From positions 1 through 28,509 of the forward strand of contig CAZQEZ010000055.1 of assembly GCA_964592475.1 (NCBI GenBank): DNA of 28,509 nucleotides, in the 5' to 3' direction. Made by a program: the position numbers and the translations under genes. Position 1 is the first letter of the stretch. Each line of letters begins with the position of its first letter. Of the stretch, positions 1-6,584 are shown in pieces. The notes beneath the pieces were generated by a model. That model had not been told where the DNA came from and made no database searches. It was given only the letters and a program-made list of their open reading frames with translations. This DNA is from CAZQEZ01 sp964592475. GTDB lineage: Bacteria > Bacteroidota > Bacteroidia > Cytophagales > Cyclobacteriaceae.

Positions 1-54
1 GATTATTTACTATTAGCAATAGATGAAGAAAGTTTATTTGTAGTTGAAAATTGA
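1..54 (+). CDS. C-terminal end of a truncated gene (unknown)
   Basis: Reading from the first base, frame 1 is open for 17 codons and stops with TGA at 52-54. The last residues read DYLLLAIDEESLFVVEN, a normal mix of hydrophobic and acidic residues. The rest of the gene lies left of the window, so no function can be given. The short length means it could be chance, but the next gene converges on it from the minus strand, which fits a gene ending here. Confidence 0.4.
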   Translation, partial: DYLLLAIDEESLFVVEN

Positions 55-140
55 CAAGCAAAAAAACGGTAAAATAAAGAATTTACATCACTAAAAGCGA
101 AAACGATACAGTTATTACAAATACTTACATGAATATCAGG

Positions 141-1058
141 CTATTCCAATCCTAATTCTATTCTATATTTTTTATCTTCCGGTTTATTTTTGTTCCAATA
201 GTCAATTTTAAGGCTTTTGTTTAGTTTGGCTTTGGTAGTAAGTGTCTTCCCTCCACTTATATGAGTGTCTTCCCAACTTTTAATTTGATAGGGAAATTGT
301 GATTGGAAAAAAATCTTCAATGTTCTTTTAGGATTTTCATATTCAATTGTATAAATTTTTTGATCACCTTCAGCATCTAATAAAGAGGCTGTAGCGGATA
401 ACACTGTCAAATCGTTGTGTGATAAGCGCTGGCTCAATAAGCCAGGAATAATATTTACATTGCCAGTGGGCAAAAGATTAAAATCTAACCTGATGGTATT
501 CCATATTTCATCTTCCAATAATACATTCTGCAATGAAATTTTGCTTTCAGACCCTTCAGATTCAAAATAGGAAAATAAATGTCCCTCATATCGGTCTTTC
601 TCCAAATCGAGCTGTGTAAAGGTATGGCCACACCATTCTTGAGAAGTAGCAGTAACTTTGAAGGTATTAGGGTAGCTACTAACCGATACTGGTTTAAAAG
701 ATGACATCATCATGCTATAAGGATAGATGCCAGTGGTGAATTTTTTGGTGAAATTTAATTTTAACACGTTTACTGCATCATTACCGGCTTGCTGTGAATT
801 ATCAAGTTTTACATGTTTCTTTTTACTAAAATCTTCAGTCACAAAAATAAGTACGGCATTGCCTTTATGAATTTCTCCATAACGAGCTTGTTCCAGTGTA
901 TAACTATTTATTTCTGCCTCACCTGTCCACCAATATTCGGCAAATTGCTCCGATGGTGTAAAATTTGTGCCAGGGTTATTATCCTTTTCAGCCACAGTAG
1001 CATTACATGCAATCAAGAACAAAAAAATTAATTGTGAATAAATTGAGAAGCCTTTCAT
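141..1058 (-). CDS. Conserved lipoprotein of unknown function
   Basis: A 305-aa exported protein. The N-terminus has a short hydrophobic stretch ending in LIAC, a lipobox with Cys18 as the probable lipidated residue, so the mature protein should be anchored in a membrane facing the periplasm. The body is rich in beta-type sequence and contains the conserved-looking stretches EYWWTGEAEI, ARYGEIHKGNAVLIFVTED and QEWCGHTF. From memory, this Bacteroidota family is often labelled 'septum formation inhibitor Maf' in databases, but it shows none of the Maf pyrophosphatase motifs, so I regard that name as wrong. Function is unknown. It is a lone gene on the minus strand; its upstream region runs into the tRNA-derived repeats. 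The ATG at 1058 is the only start that keeps the signal peptide. Confidence 0.8.
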   Translation of the reverse strand: MKGFSIYSQLIFLFLIACNATVAEKDNNPGTNFTPSEQFAEYWWTGEAEINSYTLEQARYGEIHKGNAVLIFVTEDFSKKKHVKLDNSQQAGNDAVNVLKLNFTKKFTTGIYPYSMMMSSFKPVSVSSYPNTFKVTATSQEWCGHTFTQLDLEKDRYEGHLFSYFESEGSESKISLQNVLLEDEIWNTIRLDFNLLPTGNVNIIPGLLSQRLSHNDLTVLSATASLLDAEGDQKIYTIEYENPKRTLKIFFQSQFPYQIKSWEDTHISGGKTLTTKAKLNKSLKIDYWNKNKPEDKKYRIELGLE

Positions 1059-1193
1059 AACAATTTTTGTAAATAATTAATATTTGATATTTATGATTAT
1101 TTAGTCAATGATAGTAAATATAATAAATTATCAATAAAATTTGAGATAAAATTCACTTAATCGAGAAAGTATTGCTTCCAGGAGTAAAAGAAA

Positions 1194-1248
1194 GCCTCGG
1201 GATACTAATTTACAGTCAGACAAATTTATCAAAAGTACTAATATTAAT
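1194..1248 (-). repeat. tRNA-Asn-derived repeat, truncated copy (copy 3)
   Basis: These 55 bases are identical to 1818-1872. Read on the minus strand they contain the tRNA-Asn anticodon-arm remnant (CTGACTGTAAATTAGTA) followed by only the first half of the palindrome that is complete at 1804-1827. The left edge therefore cuts the palindrome in half, and beyond it the sequence is unrelated. The right edge abuts the assembly gap, so the true length of the identity is not visible. Confidence 0.85.
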
Positions 1249-1348
1249 NNNNNNNNNNNNNNNNNNNNNNNNNNNNNNNNNNNNNNNNNNNNNNNNNNNN
1301 NNNNNNNNNNNNNNNNNNNNNNNNNNNNNNNNNNNNNNNNNNNNNNNN
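1249..1348. other. Assembly gap (100 N)
   Basis: Exactly 100 N, the usual placeholder for a gap of unknown size. Both flanks are duplicated intact around 1818-1973: the left flank matches 1818-1872 and the right flank (1349-1403) matches 1919-1973. In the uninterrupted copy the two flanks are separated by 46 bases (1873-1918), so the real gap is probably about 46 bases and was caused by the repeat. Confidence 0.95.
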
Positions 1349-1350
1349 AC

Positions 1351-1379
1351 TTAAAAAGCCTGACTTTTGCCAGGCTTTT
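1351..1379 (-). terminator. Duplicated copy of the tRNA-Asn terminator
   Basis: Identical to the hairpin at 1921-1949 that follows the functional tRNA-Asn. On the minus strand it forms a stem AAAGCCTG/CAGGCTTT followed by a T-run. It lies directly after the tRNA remnant at 1381-1442 and so could end transcription of the GIY-YIG gene, which is read in the same direction. Confidence 0.7.
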
Positions 1380-1380
1380 G

Positions 1381-1442
1381 CTCCCCCACCTGGACTCGAA
1401 CCATCCCGAGGCTTCGGGATACTAATTAACAGTCAGACAAAT
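1381..1442 (-). pseudogene. tRNA-Asn 3'-half remnant with palindromic insert (copy 2)
   Basis: On the minus strand this copy keeps the anticodon arm (CTGACTGTTAATTAGTA, GTT anticodon preserved), the T-loop, the 3' strand of the T-stem and the complete 3' acceptor strand of tRNA-Asn, and continues without a break into a copy of the tRNA terminator. It lacks the 5' acceptor strand and the D-arm. Compared with the real gene, GG has been lost before TCCC and a 12-nt palindromic insert (GAAGCCTCGGGA) splits the T-stem, giving a hairpin at 1403-1420. It cannot fold as a tRNA. Its outer edge coincides with the stop codon of the GIY-YIG gene. Confidence 0.8.
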
Positions 1443-1726
1443 CACGAAAATCGTAACTTTAAATTGTTTTGTAAATCAGTATCTGAATGTATACGTTGTA
1501 AAAATCGACGGCTTTTCATCTTTTTTATAAAGTGCTCTAATTGCATTGCTTGGTTCTTGCTTTCGCATTCAATTACTAAATACAATTCCCAAGGTATACC
1601 GCGTTTTGTCCAATTTGTATTTTCATCTGCATTATTGTGTTGGTGAAGGCGCATGATTAAATCACTACATTGACCTATGTAATAACGGTCGATTTTTGAA
1701 GAGTATAATATATATACGAGATGCAT
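1442..1726 (-). CDS. Small GIY-YIG endonuclease-family protein
   Basis: A 94-aa single-domain GIY-YIG nuclease of the URI/COG2827 type. The two signature strands are seen as VYI (residues 4-6) and YIG (16-18). The probable catalytic residues are Tyr5, Tyr16, Arg26 (in IMRLHQH) and the metal-binding Glu64 (in QLEHFIKKMK), all present, so the nuclease looks intact. There is no added DNA-binding domain. Members are very common in Bacteroidota, and their cellular role is not established; related domains occur in UvrC, Slx1, homing endonucleases and some restriction enzymes. Here the gene sits between two tRNA-Asn-derived copies, its TGA stop touches one of them, and it is read in the same direction as the tRNA. 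That context suggests a mobile or homing-like unit, which is an inference. Confidence 0.85.
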   Translation of the reverse strand: MHLVYILYSSKIDRYYIGQCSDLIMRLHQHNNADENTNWTKRGIPWELYLVIECESKNQAMQLEHFIKKMKSRRFLQRIHSDTDLQNNLKLRFS

Positions 1727-1743
1727 TAATATTATAAAATTAT

Positions 1744-1771
1744 AAAAGTAGAATTCAAAAGTGTAGAATTC
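1744..1771. repeat. Short direct repeat upstream of the GIY-YIG gene
   Basis: Two near-identical 13-15 nt units, AAAAGTAGAATTC (1744-1756) and AAAAGTGTAGAATTC (1757-1771), lie in tandem just upstream of the GIY-YIG start and end exactly where the tRNA-derived copy begins. They could be part of the promoter or a trace of the element's joining point. Confidence 0.6.
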
Positions 1772-1850
1772 CAGGCTTTTGCTCCCACAGCTGGACTCTA
1801 ACCATCCCGAGGCTTAGGCCTCGGGATACTAATTTACAGTCAGACAAATT
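1771..1850 (-). pseudogene. tRNA-Asn 3'-half remnant with perfect hairpin (copy 1)
   Basis: A second degenerate copy of the tRNA-Asn 3' half, more diverged than the one at 1381-1442 in the T-arm and acceptor part. It keeps the anticodon arm remnant, the T-loop region, the acceptor strand and the first half of the terminator stem (to GCCTGG), then stops and is replaced by the upstream region of the GIY-YIG gene. The insert in the T-stem is an almost perfect palindrome: a 10-bp stem ATCCCGAGGC/GCCTCGGGAT with a 4-nt loop at 1804-1827. It cannot form a functional tRNA. Confidence 0.8.
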
Positions 1851-1872
1851 TATCAAAAGTACTAATATTAAT
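1818..1872. repeat. 55-bp direct repeat, intact copy
   Basis: Identical over 55 bases to 1194-1248 and overlapping the copy 1 tRNA remnant. It is followed by 46 unique bases and then by the second duplicated block (1919-1973, identical to 1349-1403). Together the two blocks make a duplicated unit that carries one GIY-YIG gene between its copies. Confidence 0.9.
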
Positions 1873-1920
1873 TTATAATTACCAGTAACTTCTGAGTGTA
1901 AACGTTACTATTGCTAAAAC

Positions 1921-1949
1921 TTAAAAAGCCTGACTTTTGCCAGGCTTTT
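1921..1949 (-). terminator. Intrinsic terminator of tRNA-Asn
   Basis: On the minus strand, directly after the tRNA 3' end, a stem AAAGCCTG/CAGGCTTT with an 8-nt loop is followed by a T-run. Position and structure fit a rho-independent terminator for the tRNA. Confidence 0.8.
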
Positions 1950-1950
1950 G

Positions 1951-2024
1951 CTCCCCCACCTGGACTCGAACCAGGGACCTACTGATTAACAGTCAGCCGC
2001 TCTAACCAACTGAGCTATGGAGGA
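1951..2024 (-). tRNA. tRNA-Asn (anticodon GTT)
   Basis: A 74-nt cloverleaf on the minus strand. The acceptor stem TCCTCCA/TGGGGGA (one T-G pair), D-arm GCTCAGTTGGTTAGAGC, anticodon stem with loop CTGTTAA (anticodon GTT, Asn) and T-arm CCTGG-TTCGAGT-CCAGG are all complete. The discriminator base is G and CCA is not encoded. This is the only intact copy in the locus; the partial copies at 1381-1442 and 1771-1850 derive from its 3' half. Confidence 0.95.
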
Positions 2025-2074
2025 ATATTGTATGTTTTTGAAGGCTTGTGAGACCCTCTTTCCGAATTGGACTG

Positions 2075-2106
2075 CAATATTAGCAGGAGTTTATTAATTA
2101 TCCAAA
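2075..2106 (-). promoter_or_regulatory. Probable promoter of tRNA-Asn
   Basis: On the minus strand TTTG (2103-2106) is followed after 20 nt by TAATATTG (2075-2082), a 7-of-8 match to the Bacteroidota -7 element TAnnTTTG. Transcription would start some 40 nt before the mature tRNA end, a normal leader for processing. Confidence 0.45.
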
Positions 2107-2268
2107 ATATTTAATGAAAAAAATTTTCAGTTACACAACTTAAACAATGCAACTTCTCATTTACTTTAAATATACTAATGATTTATACCAATTTTGTTTA
2201 CTACTATCAACATCTAAATCATTTATAATACGTACAACTAAAGAGTTTAAAATTTTAAAAGAGATAGA

Positions 2269-3738
2269 ATGAATAAGAAACAATTCTTTATAGGTATCCT
2301 ATTAGCAGCATTTTTAGGGGCAGGAATTTCATTAATTGCTTACACCGCATTTTTTGATAAAAAGGATGAGTTATCCTTTGAGCAAAAGCAAAATTTCCAA
2401 TTCAGCAGCAACCTTTCTGCAGATACATCCTACATAGTTCCCGAAGGTTTGAATTTTATAAGCGCGGCAGATCTGGTCATTCCTGCTGTAGTACACATAA
2501 AATCATCTTATGAGAATTCTAACTCAGGTTTTCGAAATCCATTTGAAGAATTTTTTGATTTAAATCCACGTGACCGCGGTAGAAGAGGCCAAGGCTTTGG
2601 TTCAGGGGTTCTTATTTCGGCTGATGGTTATATAGCCACCAATAATCATGTAATTGACAATGCCGACCTTATGGAGGTGACCTTAAGTAACGGTAAAAAA
2701 TATAAAGCACAATTAGTAGGAACAGACCCTACAACAGATTTAGCACTCATTCAAATAGAAGCAAGCAACCTTCCTTTTGTAAAATTTGGCAACAGTGACA
2801 ATTTAAGAGTTGGTGAATGGGTTTTAGCCGTGGGTAATCCATTTGCCCAAGGAACGCCGTTTGATCTAACTTCAACAGTGACAGCAGGTATTGTTAGCGC
2901 CAAAGGTAGAAGTATAGGTATCTTGAGAGATAGCCTTCGTATCGAGTCATTTATCCAAACCGATGCAGCCGTTAATCCTGGAAATAGCGGGGGGGCACTT
3001 GTAAACATTAAAGGTCAATTAATTGGGATAAACACTGCTATAGCAAGTCCAACAGGCTCATATTCTGGATATTCTTTTGCAGTACCTGTTTCATTAGTGA
3101 GAAAAGTGATGGATGACTTGTTGGAATATGGAATGGTTCAAAGAGCGCTGCTAGGTGTTACCATAAGAGATATTACGGCAGATTTTGCTGAAGAAAGAAA
3201 TATAAAAGAATTTTCTGGTGTATATATTGATCAATTGTCAAACCAAGGGGCAGCTGAAGAAGCAGGCCTTGAACATGGGGATATTATCATTGCTATAGAT
3301 GAAAATCCCACACGTACCGTATCTGAATTACAGGAGCAAATAGCTAGACACAGACCAGGTGACAAAGTAAAAGTCACCTATTTGAGAAACGGCAGTGACA
3401 AGACTACTTATGCAACCTTAATGAGCACCCATGGCAATACCGGAATTGTCAAACCTGTTACCAGTCTTTCTTTAGATGGCATAGTTTTTGAAAATTTAAA
3501 TGAAGAACAAAAACAAATGTTATCAATTGAAAATGGTGTACAAGCTAAAAAGGTACTAGGAGGCATTTGGAAAGAAGTAGGGATTCGAACCGAGTACATA
3601 ATTACTTCAATAGATAAAATAGAAGTAAATGATGTTAATACTCTTAAGAGAATACTAGATGTTAAAAAGGGCGAAGTAATTTTATTACTAGGCATGTATC
3701 CCAATGGGGAAAAAGCGTGGTATTCGATAAAATGGTAA
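2269..3738 (+). CDS. Do/HtrA (Deg) family periplasmic serine protease
   Basis: A 489-aa protein with an uncleaved or cleavable N-terminal membrane segment (residues 7-28), then a trypsin-like protease domain and C-terminal PDZ domains. The catalytic triad is visible as His127 (TNNHVID), Asp157 (TTDLALI) and Ser240 (NPGNSGGAL). PDZ1 covers roughly 285-385; the rest (400-489) resembles a second, diverged PDZ domain. HtrA proteases degrade or refold misfolded envelope proteins in the periplasm and are normally induced by envelope stress; that role is inferred from the family. It stands alone, with no anti-sigma factor gene beside it. DegP, DegQ or DegS cannot be told apart reliably in this phylum, so I give no symbol. 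Confidence 0.93.
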   Translation: MNKKQFFIGILLAAFLGAGISLIAYTAFFDKKDELSFEQKQNFQFSSNLSADTSYIVPEGLNFISAADLVIPAVVHIKSSYENSNSGFRNPFEEFFDLNPRDRGRRGQGFGSGVLISADGYIATNNHVIDNADLMEVTLSNGKKYKAQLVGTDPTTDLALIQIEASNLPFVKFGNSDNLRVGEWVLAVGNPFAQGTPFDLTSTVTAGIVSAKGRSIGILRDSLRIESFIQTDAAVNPGNSGGALVNIKGQLIGINTAIASPTGSYSGYSFAVPVSLVRKVMDDLLEYGMVQRALLGVTIRDITADFAEERNIKEFSGVYIDQLSNQGAAEEAGLEHGDIIIAIDENPTRTVSELQEQIARHRPGDKVKVTYLRNGSDKTTYATLMSTHGNTGIVKPVTSLSLDGIVFENLNEEQKQMLSIENGVQAKKVLGGIWKEVGIRTEYIITSIDKIEVNDVNTLKRILDVKKGEVILLLGMYPNGEKAWYSIKW

Positions 3739-4020
3739 AAATTTGTTTAAAAAAGTTAATACTTACCAAGAATTATGGAAAATCAGGATTTTTATTTCAT
3801 TCTTGCTTTATAATTCTAATTTTTTTTATTTAAAGCCAATGGTTCTTAATTTGTGATGAATATTTTCTTTAAATATTACTAAATATTACAAAAGGATTAC
3901 TAAATTTGGAAATCTTAAAAAAATATAAGGACCTTATTATAATATGGTGTATTATATATTGTAATTAAAATTGGATTTTTTAATTATGAGGTTTTATTTA
4001 GCAACTAATTAAATAAAAAA

Positions 4021-4437
4021 ATGCCTGAAAAAAAAATGAAATACTATGCCGTTATGCTTATCGATGACAATGAAATCGATAATTTGATAAATCAAAAAAT
4101 GATTGAAGCTGCCAGCATCACAGAACATATTTTCACCCATACGGGAGCACGTAGTGCGATCGAATTTTTAAGAAATATTGAAAAAATCAGCAAAATTGCT
4201 CAGGATGTTCTTCCTGATGTCATTTTTTTAGATATTGACATGCCTTTGATGGATGGTTTTCAATTTCTCGACGAATTTGAGAAACTGAATGAAGACACTA
4301 AAAAGAAATGTAAAATAGTAATGTTAACTTCTTCTATCAACCCACAAGATGTAAATAAATCGAAGAAGTACAGCTACGTGAAAAAATATATTAACAAGCC
4401 TTTATCTCAGGAAAATCTAGAAAAGCTAGATATTTAA
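4021..4437 (+). CDS. Single-domain response regulator (receiver only)
   Basis: A 138-aa CheY-like receiver domain with no output domain. The acidic pair Asp15-Asp16 (LIDDNE), phospho-acceptor Asp71 (FLDIDMP), the Thr103 switch residue (MLTSS) and Lys126 (NKP) are all present, so it should be phosphorylatable. Receiver-only proteins act as phosphate relays or bind a partner protein. In Bacteroidota this subtype often works with PAS-containing histidine kinases encoded elsewhere; the kinase at 9059-10912 has no regulator beside it and is a possible partner, but that is inference. The start follows an A-rich leader and has no obvious Shine-Dalgarno sequence. Confidence 0.92.
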   Translation: MPEKKMKYYAVMLIDDNEIDNLINQKMIEAASITEHIFTHTGARSAIEFLRNIEKISKIAQDVLPDVIFLDIDMPLMDGFQFLDEFEKLNEDTKKKCKIVMLTSSINPQDVNKSKKYSYVKKYINKPLSQENLEKLDI

Positions 4438-4460
4438 TTTCTTGCATTTTTATAAAATAT

Positions 4461-4488
4461 AAGAAGTTGAGTACTAACTCAACTTCTT
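4461..4488. terminator. Shared bidirectional hairpin between convergent genes
   Basis: A perfect 12-bp stem AAGAAGTTGAGT/ACTCAACTTCTT with a 4-nt loop (ACTA, 4473-4476). The stop codon of the minus-strand gene ending at 4474 lies in the loop and its last codons form one arm. Flanking A/T runs on both sides are compatible with termination in either direction, though the T-tracts are interrupted. Confidence 0.6.
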
Positions 4489-5916
4489 TATAAAATCATC
4501 ATCTAATCTTAGCAACATCGTAGGAGAAAAGTAGCTCTTTTGAGACTTATCAATTTTATCTACTAACGATTTAATCTTAGTTGCTTTATTCTTTTTAGTA
4601 TCACTGATGGCTATCTTAAGTATTTTTGTCATTGTTAAAATATGCTCACATTGATCTTTACCTAATAGCCTTAATTGACGCTGTATACTATTAATTAATT
4701 GATTAAACAAATCATAATCATTTACTAAGCAATATTGTAAAGCTAAAATTACTTTAATTTCTAATTGCGCGTAAGGATATTTTTTAAAGCTTACTTCATT
4801 CAATAAATTATTAAGCCACCGAGCAGACTCATCATATTTATTTACATAATAACAAGACAATGAACGGTAAGTAAAATAAGTAATAAACTTGGGTGTATCA
4901 TTTTTATCACACTCGAAATCATGAAATAACCCTTCGTTTTCTTCGTACATATGCTCCACATTGTCCATTCTAATATGTCGCTCAATTTTGGTAATCAAAA
5001 ATTGAGAAGGATAAGTGAAAAGGCTATAGTTGCTTAGCAATGAACTGGTGGATTCGTTTACCTCTTCAAAATAATTTTCTGCCTTACGGTATACCTTATA
5101 ATGATTGTAATATTCTAGCTTTAAGAAATCAAATACAATTTGTAAGTGGTAATAAATTGAATCAAGATGATATAAATTAAATACCTTCTGAATATTGTTC
5201 AAAATATCTTCAATTGGCTCTAATTCCTCCTCATCCATATCTTCTTCCTTTTCTACGAACAACCTGTGAAATATATTGATGCAGCTTTGATACACGTACA
5301 ATCTGTGAGACTTGTAAAGTCCGCATACATTATTCATTTCTTTGCTTAGTAATTTAAGCTCCAACTTATCAGTATCATCACCGGAAAGGGTATAGTTACC
5401 ATACTTTTTAAAGTATTCTGCTAGCAAATCCTCGGCTTTATCCACAGCTAGCATATAAGCTACGTGCTTATTATACAATTGAGAATAATTAAAGAGTTCC
5501 GGGGAGTTTATGTGCAGCTTTTTTAGTGACTTATAAACTACCGTAAGTTCATTAGATAAGTCATAATCAAGGAGCTCCTTTTCCAACTTTTTCAATGTAG
5601 CAATAGCAATAGCTGTTTTCTTGGTGAAGATAATTTCATTAATGTTTGCTACCTTCTTAAGAATATCTGTGCGAGGATTTTCCATTTGCTGCAGTAGGTA
5701 TTCTTCTATTTTTTGATTTAGTCTACTTCGTAGCGTGTAATAAGCGTTGGTGTTTACATCTAACTCTAGCATAATCTTATTATCTGACAAATGCTTTTCG
5801 CGCATTGACTTAAGCAAATATGCTGATTTATCAGCATTACTTTCGATTAATGAGTTGTAAATAGCATCGAAGTCTACATCCGACAATTGTTTAATAATGT
5901 TCTTTAGTTTAGCCAT
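4474..5916 (-). CDS. Large helical protein of unknown function
   Basis: A 480-aa soluble protein without signal peptide or membrane segments. The sequence is dominated by charged amphipathic helices rich in Leu, Lys, Glu, Tyr and Asn, and has the look of a TPR-like alpha-alpha repeat protein (for example residues 340-450, with YRSLSCYYVNKYDESARWLNNLL), though no repeat matches the consensus well. An acidic stretch (EKEEDMDEEELEPIED) lies near the middle. I do not recognise a named family; similar long helical proteins are frequent in Cytophagales. The ATG at 5916 follows CTGGAGAG, a plausible ribosome-binding site. Its 3' end shares a hairpin with the convergent response regulator. Confidence 0.75.
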   Translation of the reverse strand: MAKLKNIIKQLSDVDFDAIYNSLIESNADKSAYLLKSMREKHLSDNKIMLELDVNTNAYYTLRSRLNQKIEEYLLQQMENPRTDILKKVANINEIIFTKKTAIAIATLKKLEKELLDYDLSNELTVVYKSLKKLHINSPELFNYSQLYNKHVAYMLAVDKAEDLLAEYFKKYGNYTLSGDDTDKLELKLLSKEMNNVCGLYKSHRLYVYQSCINIFHRLFVEKEEDMDEEELEPIEDILNNIQKVFNLYHLDSIYYHLQIVFDFLKLEYYNHYKVYRKAENYFEEVNESTSSLLSNYSLFTYPSQFLITKIERHIRMDNVEHMYEENEGLFHDFECDKNDTPKFITYFTYRSLSCYYVNKYDESARWLNNLLNEVSFKKYPYAQLEIKVILALQYCLVNDYDLFNQLINSIQRQLRLLGKDQCEHILTMTKILKIAISDTKKNKATKIKSLVDKIDKSQKSYFSPTMLLRLDDDFIKKLS

Positions 5917-6584
5917 AACTCTCCAGTTTTTTTAATGGTTGTGTAAAATATATGATCAATAATACCCTATTTTATAAAATTTATTAATTGAAATATTTTG
6001 TTAAAGTAGATAAAAAAATCAATAGTTTATAATTTTCCTCACATACTGAAACAGTAAGTGTCATGAATCATTCGTACTATTTGATCGAATTGTTAACGCT
6101 TTTGCCTTCTTTATTTCAATATAGTTACTCAATTCTTGTTAAATTGAAATATCAATATTCACAATAGCTAAAAGTCAAATTACAATTCTGTTTAAAACTA
6201 CATTAATTTAATTTGAAAGGCAAGAAATAAGTGGTAGGGAAGCCATAAAATACTCATTGTATTTTTTAGATATAGTTATTGTAATATTATAAATTGCCAC
6301 TTTTTTTGCACATTAATCAATGATGTACACTTTTTAATCTTGATTAAATTATATAATTTAGCAAAACCGACGCCCCAACTCAAGTACTTGATTTATACGA
6401 TTTTACAATATCATGCATATGTAAGTTTTTTTCAAAAATAGATTTACGACAAAGATTAAAAAATTTCTACTCATTACTTTTAAAAAAGAAGTTATTAAAA
6501 AAATTAAAAATAAACTCAGATCAATAACATTGTTTGTGCCTGATTTTCAGCTTCTACCATTAATATTCCTTCCAAATTACATTT
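5917..6584. other. AT-rich intergenic region, 668 bp
   Basis: No open frame of coding character, no tRNA and no clear promoter or terminator seen on either strand. It separates the 5' end of the helical protein gene (left) from the 3' end of the sugar porter gene (right), so any regulatory DNA would serve the leftward gene. One more GC-rich patch (near 6366-6380) stands out but has no recognisable structure. Confidence 0.6.

Noticed and set aside
1172..1354. Open frame across the N run
   Set aside because: Most of it is assembly gap and the rest is tRNA-derived repeat.
1194..2024. CRISPR array or integron
   Set aside because: Repeats are few, of unequal length and clearly tRNA-derived; there are no regular spacers, cas genes or integrase.
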